Source: Natronomonas salina
Lineage (GTDB): Archaea > Halobacteriota > Halobacteria > Halobacteriales > Haloarculaceae
Reading direction: 5' to 3'
Assembly: GCF_013391105.1 (NCBI RefSeq)
Contig: NZ_CP058335.1
Location: 248,001 to 312,000, forward strand
Length of the DNA: 64,000 nucleotides
Shown here: piece by piece, positions 52,365 through 61,756 of the stretch
How positions within the stretch are numbered: position 1 is the first letter of the stretch
Layout of the letters: the number at the start of each line of letters is the position of its first letter
The notes under the pieces: generated by a model
Seen by the model: the letters and a program-made list of their open reading frames with translations, nothing else
Database searches by the model: none
Told to the model about the DNA's origin: nothing
Translations under genes and position numbers: made by a program

Positions 52365-52809
52365 CCGCCGTACGGGGGAGTCGGTCGACATCCTCCTCGT
52401 CGAAGACAACCCGGGCGACGTCCGGTTGACGCAGGAGGCGTTCGCCGAACTCGACCTCGAGGACGCACTCTACGTGGTGAACGACGGGGAGACGGCCCTC
52501 GACTTCGTCAACCAGCGGGGGGCCCACGAGGACGCGCCGCGGCCCGATCTCGTCCTGCTGGACCTGAACCTCCCGAAGATCGACGGGATGACGGTCCTCG
52601 ACGAGATCAAGACCGACCCGGAGCTCCGGCGCATCCCCGTGGTCGTCCTGACCGGTTCGGGCGCCCAGGAGGACATCGTCGAGAGCTACGACCGCCACTC
52701 GAACGCCTACCTGACCAAACCCATCGATCCGGAGGAGTTCGTCGACCTCGTCGGCTCCTTCGAGGACTTCTGGCTATCGCTCGTCGAACTTCCACCGAGT
52801 AACCAATGA
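52357..52809 (+). CDS. Single-domain response regulator
   Basis: This 150-residue receiver (CheY-like) protein has the phosphoacceptor aspartate in VLLDLNLPK (Asp69) and the conserved lysine in YLTKPID. No output domain is present, so it acts by protein contact or as a phosphate carrier. The ATG at 52357 overlaps the kinase gene's last 8 bases, and its own stop overlaps the next start by ATGA. The preceding GTG three bases earlier is an alternative start. Confidence 0.93.
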   Translation: MASRRTGESVDILLVEDNPGDVRLTQEAFAELDLEDALYVVNDGETALDFVNQRGAHEDAPRPDLVLLDLNLPKIDGMTVLDEIKTDPELRRIPVVVLTGSGAQEDIVESYDRHSNAYLTKPIDPEEFVDLVGSFEDFWLSLVELPPSNQ

Positions 52810-54854
52810 CACAGGAAACTTCCCCGCACACGCTGCTCATCGAGGACAACCCAGGCGACGCCCGCTACATCAGAGAGCTGCTCCAGGAGGCCCAGGACGT
52901 CTCCGAGCGGCGGTTCGACGGCGGCGGGATGCTCGCCGAGCGGCCGGTCGACGCCGACCACGGCGACGAGACGCTCGTCCACGAGACGGAACTCGGCGCC
53001 GGGCTCGAGCGCCTCGAGTCCGAACCGTTCGACGTCGTCCTGCTCGACCTGAACCTCCCGGACAGCGCCGGGCTCGACACCCTCACGGCGGCCCGCGACC
53101 AGGTGGAGACGATCCCGATCGTCGTCCTGACCGGCCTCCGCGACCGCGAGATGGGCCTGGAGGCGCTCCGGCAGGGGGCCGACGAGTACCTCGTGAAGGA
53201 CGAGATCAACCCCGGGCTGCTGGTCCGCTCCATCTACCACGCCATCGAGCGGAAGGCCCACGAGCGCGAGCAGAAGCGCTACGAGACGCTCATCGAGGAG
53301 TCCACCGACGTCAACGCCATCCTCGACACCGACGGATCGATCAGCTACGTCACGCCGTCCGTCGAGTACGTCCTCGGCTACGACCAGGACGAGATGGTCG
53401 ACGAGGACGCCTTCGAGTACATCCACCCCGAGGACGCCGAGGAGGCGAAGTCCGAGTTCGAGAAGACGGTGACCGACCCCGGGTACCGGGCGAGCGCGGA
53501 GTTCCGGTTCCGGGACGCCGACGACGACTGGGTCGTCCTCCACGCCCGCGGCCGGAACCTGATGTCGGACCCCTCCATCGAGGGCGTCGTCGTCTACACC
53601 CACGACATCACCGACCTGAAGGAGTACGAGCGCCAGCTCGAACAGCAGCGCGAGCGACTGGAGGCGCTCAACCAGCTCAACGGCGTCGTCCAGGGAATCA
53701 CGGAGGCGGTCATCGAACAGTCGACTCGCGAGGAGATCGAGCAGGTCGCCTGCGAGCGCCTCGCCGCCTCCGACTCCTACGAGTTCGCCTGGATCGGCGA
53801 GCGCTCGGGCTCCGATGTGACCGTGCGCGCCTCCGCTGGCGTCGACGGCTACCTCGACGAGGTCGACATCTCGACGAACCCCGAGGACGAGACGAGCAAG
53901 GGACCGACGGGGAAGGCCCTGCAGACGGGCGAGATACAGACGACCCTCGACATCCGGTCGGACCCGTCGTACGAACCCTGGCGAGAGACGGCCGACGAGT
54001 ACGGCTTCCAGTCGTCGGCCGCCGTCCCGATCCGCCACGAGGACACCATCTACGGCGTCCTGAACATCTACGCGGACCGGCCCGACGCCTTCCGAGGCGA
54101 GGAGCGGACGGTCATCGACCACCTCGGCGAGATCGTCGGCCACGCCATCGTGGCCGCCGAGCGCAAGCAGGCCCTGATGAGCGACGCCGTCGTCGAGCTC
54201 GAGATCGGCATCCCGGACGTCTTCCGGGCGGGCGAGGGCGGCCTCGCGGAGGACCCCATCCGCATCGAGCGCGCGGTGCCGGTCACCGACGACGAGTTCC
54301 TCCTCTACGGGACGACCTCGGAGGCCGCCGTCGAGAAGATGGTGGCGTACGCCGAGCAGGAGCCCGGGTGGGAGGAGGTGACCACGGTCAGCGAGACGCC
54401 GGACGGCGTCCGGTTCGAGCTCCGACTCTCGGAGCCGCCGGTCCTCTCGGTCGTCGCGTCTGTCGGCGGCTCCGTCGAGGAGGCGGTCATCGAGGGCGGC
54501 GACTACCGGCTGACCATCCACCTCCCGCAGGGGACCGACGTCCAGGGGGTGCTCAACCGCATCCAGGAGACGTACCCGCAGGCCAACGCCCTCGCCCGGC
54601 GGCAGGTGACCCGCTCGGACGACCCCGCCCGTCGGCTGACCCGCGCGTGGATGGACGACCTCACGGACCGACAGCGGACGGCCCTCGAGGCCGCCTACTT
54701 CTCGGGCATCTTCGAGTGGCCCCGGCACAGCTCCGGCGAGGAGGTCGCGGAGTCCCTCGGCGTCTCCTCGCCGACGTTCCACCAGCACGTCCGGGCCGCC
54801 GAGAAGAAGATCTTCGGCGCGCTGCTGGAGGACTCGTCCTTCGACGAGACCTAG
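52806..54854 (+). CDS. REC-PAS-GAF-Bat/HTH one-piece regulator
   Basis: This 682-residue protein has a receiver at the N-terminus with Asp81 in VLLDLNLPD, then a PAS domain (about 150-275), a GAF domain (about 300-440), the bacterio-opsin activator middle domain (about 455-605) and a C-terminal HTH_10 DNA-binding domain with LTDRQRTALEAAYFSGIFEWPR. About 20 extra residues lie between helix 1 and strand 2 of the receiver. It can therefore link phosphorylation, ligand sensing and transcription in one chain. Its start overlaps the response regulator stop, which indicates one mRNA. Confidence 0.92.
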   Translation: MTQETSPHTLLIEDNPGDARYIRELLQEAQDVSERRFDGGGMLAERPVDADHGDETLVHETELGAGLERLESEPFDVVLLDLNLPDSAGLDTLTAARDQVETIPIVVLTGLRDREMGLEALRQGADEYLVKDEINPGLLVRSIYHAIERKAHEREQKRYETLIEESTDVNAILDTDGSISYVTPSVEYVLGYDQDEMVDEDAFEYIHPEDAEEAKSEFEKTVTDPGYRASAEFRFRDADDDWVVLHARGRNLMSDPSIEGVVVYTHDITDLKEYERQLEQQRERLEALNQLNGVVQGITEAVIEQSTREEIEQVACERLAASDSYEFAWIGERSGSDVTVRASAGVDGYLDEVDISTNPEDETSKGPTGKALQTGEIQTTLDIRSDPSYEPWRETADEYGFQSSAAVPIRHEDTIYGVLNIYADRPDAFRGEERTVIDHLGEIVGHAIVAAERKQALMSDAVVELEIGIPDVFRAGEGGLAEDPIRIERAVPVTDDEFLLYGTTSEAAVEKMVAYAEQEPGWEEVTTVSETPDGVRFELRLSEPPVLSVVASVGGSVEEAVIEGGDYRLTIHLPQGTDVQGVLNRIQETYPQANALARRQVTRSDDPARRLTRAWMDDLTDRQRTALEAAYFSGIFEWPRHSSGEEVAESLGVSSPTFHQHVRAAEKKIFGALLEDSSFDET

Positions 54855-54912
54855 GCCGCGGCTCCGGCGACGGTCGGAGGTTTCTTCGCCCTGCCCACGC
54901 GAGTAGCCGCAC

Positions 54913-55395
54913 ATGAGCGACGAGTCGGACCTCACGCACGTCACCGACGAGGGCGACGCCCAGATGGTCGACGTCGGCGACAAGCCCGACACGGCCCGCC
55001 GGGCGGTCGCCCGGGGGGAGATCCACCTCTCGGCGTCCACCGTCGAGGCCATCGAGGACGACGCCGTCGAGAAGGGCGACGTCCTCGCGACGGCCCGGAT
55101 CGGCGCCATCCAGGCTGTCAAGCACACCTGGGAGACCATCCCGATGTGTCACCAGATCCCCGTCACGAACGTCGACGTCGCCTTCGACGTCGCGGACGAA
55201 CGCGTGACCCTGGAGGTGGCCGTCGAGACGACCGGGAAGACGGGCTGCGAGATGGAGGCCCTCGAGGGCGTCACGACCGGTCTCAACGTCGTCTGGGACA
55301 TGGTCAAGGCCGCCGAGAAGGACGACGACGGCCAGTACCCCGGGACGCGCATCTCCGACGTCGAGGTCGTCTCCAAGGAAAAGCGGGAACTGTAG
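54913..55395 (+). CDS. moaC: Cyclic pyranopterin monophosphate synthase MoaC
   Basis: This 160-residue enzyme acts in the first step of molybdenum cofactor synthesis, making cyclic pyranopterin monophosphate with MoaA. Motifs HTWETIPMCHQIP, TTGKTGCEMEALEGVT and WDMVKAAEKD are all conserved, and the last contains the catalytic aspartate and lysine. Length agrees with the family. MoaA is not in the window. It lies 58 bases after the large regulator gene, but a link in function is unlikely. Confidence 0.95.
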   Translation: MSDESDLTHVTDEGDAQMVDVGDKPDTARRAVARGEIHLSASTVEAIEDDAVEKGDVLATARIGAIQAVKHTWETIPMCHQIPVTNVDVAFDVADERVTLEVAVETTGKTGCEMEALEGVTTGLNVVWDMVKAAEKDDDGQYPGTRISDVEVVSKEKREL

Positions 55396-55455
55396 GCGAA
55401 CCGCTGCCGGCCGTCCGTCGAGACCCGGTCGGTGCCGAAGACGTGTTCGGCTGCG

Positions 55456-55620
55456 TCAGTCCTCGACGCGTCGGACCGAGAGCTTGTGCCCCGACTCACG
55501 TCCGTGCTCGACCACGACGTCGGCGGGGAGCCGGTCGTCGTTCGGCGTCACCACCGCCGTGAAGTTGCAGTCCTGACACTCCACCCGTGCCTCCCGTCGC
55601 CGCTCCTCTTGTTCACCCAT
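55456..55620 (-). CDS. 54-residue C2H2-like zinc protein
   Basis: A minus-strand frame from ATG (55620) to TGA (55456) encodes 54 residues with CQDC near residue 15 and HGRESGH near residue 39, a C2H2-type zinc site. The start MGEQEERRREARVE is basic and acidic in turn, as in similar haloarchaeal proteins. It would be missed by a 60-residue cut-off. It lies convergently after moaC and before hflX on the same strand as the latter. Confidence 0.65.
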   Translation of the reverse strand: MGEQEERRREARVECQDCNFTAVVTPNDDRLPADVVVEHGRESGHKLSVRRVED

Positions 55621-55711
55621 GTGTCACCCCGGGAGTTACAGCAGTGCGCGTATATCTGTAGTTACCAGGTGCGTCGAACACGCCGAGCGGCCGCGACGGC
55701 GGCGACGCCGG

Positions 55712-57019
55712 TCACTCGGCCGGCGCGGCCGTGAGTTCGCCGGCCTTCGCCCGCGCCTGCTCGACGATGGCGGGGCGGGCCTCGAAGTCGATGGTGACCT
55801 GGTCGCCGTAGTCGACCGACTCGACGTCGCCGTGGTCGTGGACCCAGGAGACGAGGCTCATCGTCTCGTCGGTCATCGGGACGACCAGCCGCTCGCGGCG
55901 CCACTCCGGGAGCTCGGCGTCGATGCGCTCGCGCAGCTCGGCGACGTTCTCGCCGTCCTTCGCGCTGATGGCGACGGGGTTCGGCGCCAGCGCCTCCAGG
56001 GCCTCCCGCTTCTCGCGGAGCTCCTCGTCGTCGACCTGGTCGATCTTGTTGAGGACGGTGACGATCGGCGCCTCGTTGCGCTCGTAGAGGGTGTCGTGAC
56101 ACGTCACCAGCTTCTCCCGGATCTCCTCGATGGGGTCGGAGACGTCCACGACCAGCAGCACGAGGTCGGCGCGGTACACCTCCGAGAGCGTCGACTTGAA
56201 CGACTCGACCAGCCAGTGGGGCAGATCCGAGATGAAGCCGACGGTGTCGGTGACGAGCACGTTCCGGCGGTCGAACTCCGCGCGTCGCGTGGTCGTCCCG
56301 AGCGTCGTGAACAGCCGGTTCTCCGACTCGGCGGTGGCGTCGAGGTCCGGGTGGAGCCCCTCGTTCTCGTCGATGTCGACGTCCGCGGCGAGGCGGCGCA
56401 GCAGCGTCGACTTGCCGGCGTTCGTGTAACCCGCCAGCGCGACGAGGTCGAAGCCGGACTCCCGGCGCTGCTCGCGGCGGTGGGCCTCCGTCCGCTCGAT
56501 GCGCTCGAGTTCGTCGCTGATGCGGCTGATCTGGGCCTTGATGTCCTGCTCGCGGGACTCGTCGTACTCGCCGAGCCCCATGAAGCCGGGGCGCTCGTCG
56601 CGCTTGGCCAGCGAGGTCTTTGCCTCCGCGCGCGGGAGCTCGTAGCGCAGCTCCGCGAGCTCCACCTGGAGCTGGGCCTTCTTCGTCTGGGCGCGCTGGC
56701 CGAAGATGTCGAGGATGAGCTTGAAGCGGTCGACGACCTCGACGCCCTCCGGGAGCTTCGTCCCTAGGTTGTACGTCTGGTAGGGCCCGAGCTGGTTGTC
56801 GAAGATCACCGTCGTCGCGTCCGTCGCGGCGACGGTGGTCGCGAGCTCGTCGACCTTCCCCTCGCCGAGGCAGAAGGCGGGGTCCTCGGTCCGGGTCTGG
56901 GTCACCTCGCCGGCGACCGCGTAGCCGGCCGCGTGCGCGAGGTCGCGTATCTCCTCCGTGTCCGGGTGACCGTCGTCGACCCGCTTGGCGACGACGGCTT
57001 TGCCGTTGGTCCCTGTCAC
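55712..57019 (-). CDS. hflX: HflX-type GTPase
   Basis: This is a 435-residue GTPase of the HflX family, which binds ribosomes and can rescue them under heat or antibiotic stress. The N-terminal HflX domain (about 1-170) is followed by a helical linker. The G domain has GYTNAGKSTLL (G1), the switch region with DTVGFISDLPHWLVESFKSTL (G3) and NKID (G4). It begins with GTG at 57019. SBDS is encoded nearby on the same strand. It is complete. Confidence 0.94.
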   Translation of the reverse strand: MTGTNGKAVVAKRVDDGHPDTEEIRDLAHAAGYAVAGEVTQTRTEDPAFCLGEGKVDELATTVAATDATTVIFDNQLGPYQTYNLGTKLPEGVEVVDRFKLILDIFGQRAQTKKAQLQVELAELRYELPRAEAKTSLAKRDERPGFMGLGEYDESREQDIKAQISRISDELERIERTEAHRREQRRESGFDLVALAGYTNAGKSTLLRRLAADVDIDENEGLHPDLDATAESENRLFTTLGTTTRRAEFDRRNVLVTDTVGFISDLPHWLVESFKSTLSEVYRADLVLLVVDVSDPIEEIREKLVTCHDTLYERNEAPIVTVLNKIDQVDDEELREKREALEALAPNPVAISAKDGENVAELRERIDAELPEWRRERLVVPMTDETMSLVSWVHDHGDVESVDYGDQVTIDFEARPAIVEQARAKAGELTAAPAE

Positions 57020-57122
57020 TCGCCTCGTGATAGGTGGTCGCCGTATTTAAGCGTCCGGCAACTGTGCTAGTTTCTGACACCGACCGACGGGCAACGGTCG
57101 ATCCGACGGCGGCGCCCGGCGG

Positions 57123-57848
57123 CTACCGCGTCCCGATCTCGTCCTCGTCCTTCACGACGCGGGTCTCGGCCTCGCCGCTGGTGTGCTCGTTGACGAGGTC
57201 GTAGAACTCGTTCTGGAGGCCGGCGGGGAACTCGATGACGCCGACCCAGGAGCCGTCGGCCTGCCACTCCTCCCGCTGGAGGTCGCCGAACTGGCGGATC
57301 TGGGACTGCGCGCTGCCGGCGTACTCCGCGGGCACCTGCACCGCCATCACGACCTCGTCGAAGCGGATGGGGATGACCGGCCTGAGGTCGTCGAGGGCCT
57401 CGTCGACCTGGTTCTCGACGGGCTCCATCGGGTCCACCTGGAAGCCCGCCTCCTCCAGGGCGCGCTCGATGCGCTCCGGGGGGTGCGGCGCGTCGTCCAT
57501 CTGCGGGTTCACCGCGTTCCGCGCGATCTGGTTGACGAGCTTCCGGTGCTTCTGCTCCTGCATCTCCCGGCGCTGGTCGGCGGTGATCTGTATCTCCCCG
57601 CGCTCGATGACCTGGGGGATGATCTCGAGGGGGTCCGTCGTCCCGAAGACCTCCTCGAGGGCCTCCTCGGGCGGTCGATCGCCGGAGGAGGCGTCCTCGA
57701 AGACGTCCTCCGCGGCGATGACCTCCTCGAGTTCGCCGTCGAACTCGCCGCGTTTGATGGCCAGCGCCGCGTCGGGGTCGACGAGCACCTCGAACCGTTC
57801 GCCGTGGGACTCCAGACGGGCGGTCACGGCCTCGTCAAGGGATATCAT
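57123..57848 (-). CDS. sbds: Ribosome maturation protein SBDS (Sdo1)
   Basis: This 241-residue protein matches archaeal SBDS, which in eukaryotes releases eIF6 from the large subunit. The domain I segment ERFEVLVDPDAALAIKRGE is followed by the helical domain II with GEIQITADQRREM and the ferredoxin-like domain III ending VIEFPAGLQNEFYDLVNEHT. In many archaea it is next to psmA in a conserved superoperon. Here a large subtilase gene separates them. HflX starts about 100 bases downstream on the same strand. Confidence 0.95.
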   Translation of the reverse strand: MISLDEAVTARLESHGERFEVLVDPDAALAIKRGEFDGELEEVIAAEDVFEDASSGDRPPEEALEEVFGTTDPLEIIPQVIERGEIQITADQRREMQEQKHRKLVNQIARNAVNPQMDDAPHPPERIERALEEAGFQVDPMEPVENQVDEALDDLRPVIPIRFDEVVMAVQVPAEYAGSAQSQIRQFGDLQREEWQADGSWVGVIEFPAGLQNEFYDLVNEHTSGEAETRVVKDEDEIGTR

Positions 57849-57947
57849 GCGTCCCGGTACGTGCGGGCGACGCTAAAAGGTGTTCGGAACCGCAGTGGGG
57901 CTGGCCTCGTCCCGCCGCGGTCCGCGGGTCGGACGACGAGCGGTTCT

Positions 57948-60818
57948 CTAGAGGCTGGTATCCTGGCCGACCACCGCGACCGTCTGGGTCCCGGTGAACC
58001 CGGCCTCGTCGTTGCGGACGCCCTCACCGCCCTCGACGACCTCGACCCGGGCCGGACCGAAGTCGTAGGTGGCGGTGTTCTCGAGACCGCTCGGCGCCTC
58101 CACGAAGTAGGTGAACGCGACGTCGCCGTCGCTCAGCGACGAGACGTCGACCTCGCCGAAGTTGACGAGGCCGTCGGACTCGGTGCCGTCGCTGTACTCC
58201 TCGGCGAATCGCCACCCGTCCGGGATGCGGTCGGTGACGCGAACGCGGTCCACCTCGGTGACGTCCTCCAGGGAGACCGTGACGCTGTTCGTCTGCCCGC
58301 CGGTGAAGACCGACCCGTCGCCCTCACGGGTTCCGGCTGCCAAGAAGGCGGGCAGGTCCGGCGCCGTGAGCGAGACGTCGAGGTCGAAGTGCGCCTGGAC
58401 GTCGAAGCCGTTGACGGCGCCGGGCACGTTGACGAGCTTCGCGACGACGTAGACGACCGCGTCCTCGACGTCGACCGAGACCGACGCCGAACCCTGGACG
58501 CCCTGGTCGCTCGCCAGGACGTTCGGCTCGCCGCTGCCCGCCGGCGTCGCCGCGTCGTAGACGAAGAGGTCGACGTGCGGGTCGCCCTTCGCCATGGCGG
58601 CGTTCCCGCCCCCGTAGTGACTGAACGACACCGAGGCCTCCAGGGTGCCGTCGGCGTCGACGTAGCCGGCGACCGCGCGGGCGTCCGTCGGCCGGTCGAG
58701 CCCGACGGTCTCCGAGCTGGACGCCGAGACGGTCTCGTTCGGCGCCAGGCCGTCGGTGTCGAGCAATTCACGGGTGACGGCGTCGACGGCCGCGTCGGGG
58801 TTGACCCGGCCGTACCCCTCGAAGGGGTCGCGCTCGGCGTGGGTGTACGTCGGCGCCTTCGCGCGGTGGTACGGCGCCGCGGTGAACGCCGTCGTCGACG
58901 CGGTCGACAGGAGTGCGGCCTTCAGCCGCATCGCGTCGGCGCGGTCGGCGTCCGCCGGTTCTGGGAGGCAGATGCTATCCGGCGCGTCGTCGCTCTCCAT
59001 CGCCTCCGCCAGGAGCCCGACGACGCCGCAGGCGTACGGCGAGGCCATCGACGTCCCGGACTTCCCGGTGTAACCGCGGACCGCCTCGTCGTCCTCGGGG
59101 TCCTCGCCGATGTCGGCCGCGAAGGCCTGCGTGGTCAGCGTGCCGCCGGGTGCGGTCACGTCGGGCTTGCCGTGGAACTCGCCGTCGGCGTCGAAGCCGC
59201 CGATGCCGCCGGAGGAGTACGCGGCGATGCCGTCGAGGGCGCCAGTTGCGACCACGGAGACGGCCTCCTCGGCGACTCCTGGCGCGCCGTTGCCGTTGGC
59301 GGGCGTCGCGGCGTTGCCAGCCGCGGCCACCGGCAGGATCCCGGCCTCGGCGATGCTCGCGATACTGCCGATCGTGTCGTCGAGTTGCCCGCCGAAGGCG
59401 CCGAGCGGCAGGCCGCCGGCGTACCCCCACGACATGTTCACCGCCCGCATGTTGAACGTCTCGGCGAAGAACGCCGCGTCCTCGCCGAGGTCCGCCGTCG
59501 GGCCGCTGAGTCCCTGCAGGCCGACGATTCCGGCGTTCGGCGCGACGCCCGCGTGGACGGTGGCGTCCCCGTCGGCCGTCCTGTCACCGGCCGTCGATTC
59601 GGCGTCCCTCAGTGCGCCCACGCTGACCGACTCGACGCGACCTGTCGAGACGAGTTCGCCGCCGGTCGGCCGGACGTAGACGGTGTGGGTACCCGCCGTC
59701 TCCGCGGGTCCGACGGCGAGGACGTTGTCCCACTCGCCGGTGTCGGAGGCGAGTTCGGCCGCGGCCACCTGCCGCCCGTCCGGCCCCTCGACGACGAGCT
59801 CGATGGCGTCGCCGTATGCGGAGGCGAACACGCCGCTGCGCGGTTCGGTGACCTCGACCTCGTAGGAGAGCACGTCGCCGGCCGTCAACACCGCGTTCGG
59901 CTCCGCCTCCTGGACCGTCCCGGGGTCGGGGTGGCTCGCCCGGCCGCTGCCGGCCATGATGGACGCGCAGTGCGTCCCGTGGCCGTTCTCGTCTCTCGGT
60001 TCGCCGAACGTGCCGTACTGGTCCGTCTCGTTGTACCAGCCGAGGGTCTTCGGCGTCCCGGCAGAGATTGTGTCGACGTCCTCGAAGACTGCCTGGGCGT
60101 CGAGGTCCACGAACTCGCCCTCCAGGACCGTGTACCGCCCCTCGATCTCGTACTGTGCGGCGACGGCGGCGTAGTGCTCGATGACGTACCGGTAGGTCTC
60201 GCCCTCGGAGACGTCGACGGTGACCGACTCGGGCATCGTCGCGGTCGCCGCGCTGCCGACGGCCTCCCAGCCGTCGTCGACCCGCCGGTCGATGCGGAAC
60301 TCGTAGTCGTTCGGCCCCGAGAGGTCCTCCTCGGCGACCGCCTCGACCTCGGCGGCGTCGGGCGACCAGTACAGATCGGCGTGGAGACGGTCGGCGGCCG
60401 GCGCGGTGAACTCCGCGGCGACCTCCTCGCTGCCCGTCGCGAACGTCCCGCCGGTGGCGGTCCCGGAGGCGTTCTCGGTCTCGCCGGTCTCGGTCTCCTC
60501 GGGGACGTCCTCGCCGTCGATCAGCCGGAGGCTGCCGTCGGCCTCGCTGACGACCCGGACGCCGTTCCAGGGGCCGAGGTCGGGGTGTCGGGCGTCGATC
60601 CCGGAGTCCGTTAGCCCGAGCGTCCGGTCGGCGCGACCGCGGTAGCCGCGCTCCCAGACCTTCTCCGCTTCGCGAACCCGCCAGTTGGCGAACTCGGAGT
60701 GGAACCCACCGTGCGCTGCGACGCCGTTCGCGCTCGCACCCACCGCGCCCGCGGCGGCCGTCAGGCCGGCGGCCTTCATGAAGGTCCGCCGCGAGACGTC
60801 GTAGTTGTCGTTGCTCAT
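57948..60818 (-). CDS. Large Tat-exported subtilase (S8) with insertions in the catalytic domain
   Basis: This is a 956-residue secreted protease. A Tat signal with SRRTFMKAAG is followed by AAHGG. The catalytic Asp71 lies in LTDSGID, His280 in ENGHGTHCAS and Ser590 in GKSGTSMASP. The usual gap between Asp and His is about 35 residues, but here it is about 209. A second beta-rich insert of about 120 residues follows the histidine. Both inserts look like beta-sandwich domains. After the serine, a C-terminal region of several beta domains follows. The gene separates psmA from sbds on the same strand. Confidence 0.93.
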   Translation of the reverse strand: MSNDNYDVSRRTFMKAAGLTAAAGAVGASANGVAAHGGFHSEFANWRVREAEKVWERGYRGRADRTLGLTDSGIDARHPDLGPWNGVRVVSEADGSLRLIDGEDVPEETETGETENASGTATGGTFATGSEEVAAEFTAPAADRLHADLYWSPDAAEVEAVAEEDLSGPNDYEFRIDRRVDDGWEAVGSAATATMPESVTVDVSEGETYRYVIEHYAAVAAQYEIEGRYTVLEGEFVDLDAQAVFEDVDTISAGTPKTLGWYNETDQYGTFGEPRDENGHGTHCASIMAGSGRASHPDPGTVQEAEPNAVLTAGDVLSYEVEVTEPRSGVFASAYGDAIELVVEGPDGRQVAAAELASDTGEWDNVLAVGPAETAGTHTVYVRPTGGELVSTGRVESVSVGALRDAESTAGDRTADGDATVHAGVAPNAGIVGLQGLSGPTADLGEDAAFFAETFNMRAVNMSWGYAGGLPLGAFGGQLDDTIGSIASIAEAGILPVAAAGNAATPANGNGAPGVAEEAVSVVATGALDGIAAYSSGGIGGFDADGEFHGKPDVTAPGGTLTTQAFAADIGEDPEDDEAVRGYTGKSGTSMASPYACGVVGLLAEAMESDDAPDSICLPEPADADRADAMRLKAALLSTASTTAFTAAPYHRAKAPTYTHAERDPFEGYGRVNPDAAVDAVTRELLDTDGLAPNETVSASSSETVGLDRPTDARAVAGYVDADGTLEASVSFSHYGGGNAAMAKGDPHVDLFVYDAATPAGSGEPNVLASDQGVQGSASVSVDVEDAVVYVVAKLVNVPGAVNGFDVQAHFDLDVSLTAPDLPAFLAAGTREGDGSVFTGGQTNSVTVSLEDVTEVDRVRVTDRIPDGWRFAEEYSDGTESDGLVNFGEVDVSSLSDGDVAFTYFVEAPSGLENTATYDFGPARVEVVEGGEGVRNDEAGFTGTQTVAVVGQDTSL

Positions 60819-60983
60819 CTGTGACGCTCGAGCGGACGGACCTCCTCTAAAAGGGGTTTCTGACAGACCCGTCCAAAGGTCGGGGCCGGCGACGCGACAG
60901 GGGTCGGTCGCGCCCAGGGCTACGTGCGTTCGTCTCTAAACCGAGTACCTCCATCTCGACCCCCGGAAAAACAGCTGTCGGCG

Positions 60984-61754
60984 TTACTCCTCGTCGGCCT
61001 CGTTGCCCTCGTCCTCGTCCTCGTCGGCCAGCAGGTCGTGGTCCGCCAGGTGGGTCTCGATCTCGTCGTCGGACAGCTCCTGGAAGCCGTCGTCGCCGAC
61101 CGAGATGGTCGCGAGGCCGATACCCTGCGGTGTCAGCGAGTTGTCGTTGACGGAGGCGAGCGCCTCCAGGGCGAGGCCGACGCCGGCGTCGAGTTCGAGG
61201 TCGTCGTCGTAGTTCTCCTCGAGGTAGTCCTCGATCTCGCCGCGATCGGCGCCGACGGCCAGCGCCTGCCACTCGTAGGGCGTCCCGGAGGGGTCCGTCT
61301 CGTAGAGGCGCGGTTCGCCGTCCTCGATGCCGCCGATGATGAGCGCGACGCCGAACGGGCGGGCGCCGCCGACCTGGGTGTACTGCTGAATGTGGTCGGT
61401 GACGGCCTTCGTCAGCGTCTCGACGCCGATCGGTTCGCCGTAGCGGAGCTGGTTGACCTGCGCCTGCCGGCGGGCGAAGTCGATGAGCTGGCGGGCGTCG
61501 GCCACGTGGCCGGCGCTGGCGATGCCGATGTGGTCGTCGGCCTTGTGGATCTTCTCGACGCTGGTCCGCTCCATCAGCGGACTACGGATGCGCTTGTCGA
61601 CCGCCAGCACGACGCCGTCGGCCGTCCGGATGCCGATCGACGCCGTCCCTCGTTTGACCGCTTCGCGCGCGTACTCGACCTGGTACAGCCGTCCGTCCGG
61701 GGAGAAGATGGTGATCCCCCGGTCGTACGCCTGCTGCTGCGATTGTCCTTGCAT
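60984..61754 (-). CDS. psmA: Proteasome alpha subunit PsmA
   Basis: This 256-residue subunit of the 20S proteasome forms the outer gate ring. The N-terminal motif AYDRGITIFSPDGRLYQVEYAREAVKRG is diagnostic. The C-terminus is acidic and rich in Glu and Asp, as in halophiles. The alpha subunit lacks a catalytic threonine. The start ATG at 61754 lies 2 bases after the stop of rnp2, so the two are translationally coupled. No beta subunit gene is in the window. Confidence 0.97.
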   Translation of the reverse strand: MQGQSQQQAYDRGITIFSPDGRLYQVEYAREAVKRGTASIGIRTADGVVLAVDKRIRSPLMERTSVEKIHKADDHIGIASAGHVADARQLIDFARRQAQVNQLRYGEPIGVETLTKAVTDHIQQYTQVGGARPFGVALIIGGIEDGEPRLYETDPSGTPYEWQALAVGADRGEIEDYLEENYDDDLELDAGVGLALEALASVNDNSLTPQGIGLATISVGDDGFQELSDDEIETHLADHDLLADEDEDEGNEADEE

Positions 61755-61756
61755 TG

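Noticed and set aside
57183-60614. A 1,143-codon plus-strand frame over sbds and the large subtilase gene
   Set aside because: It is opposite genes with clear catalytic motifs and has shadow-like composition.
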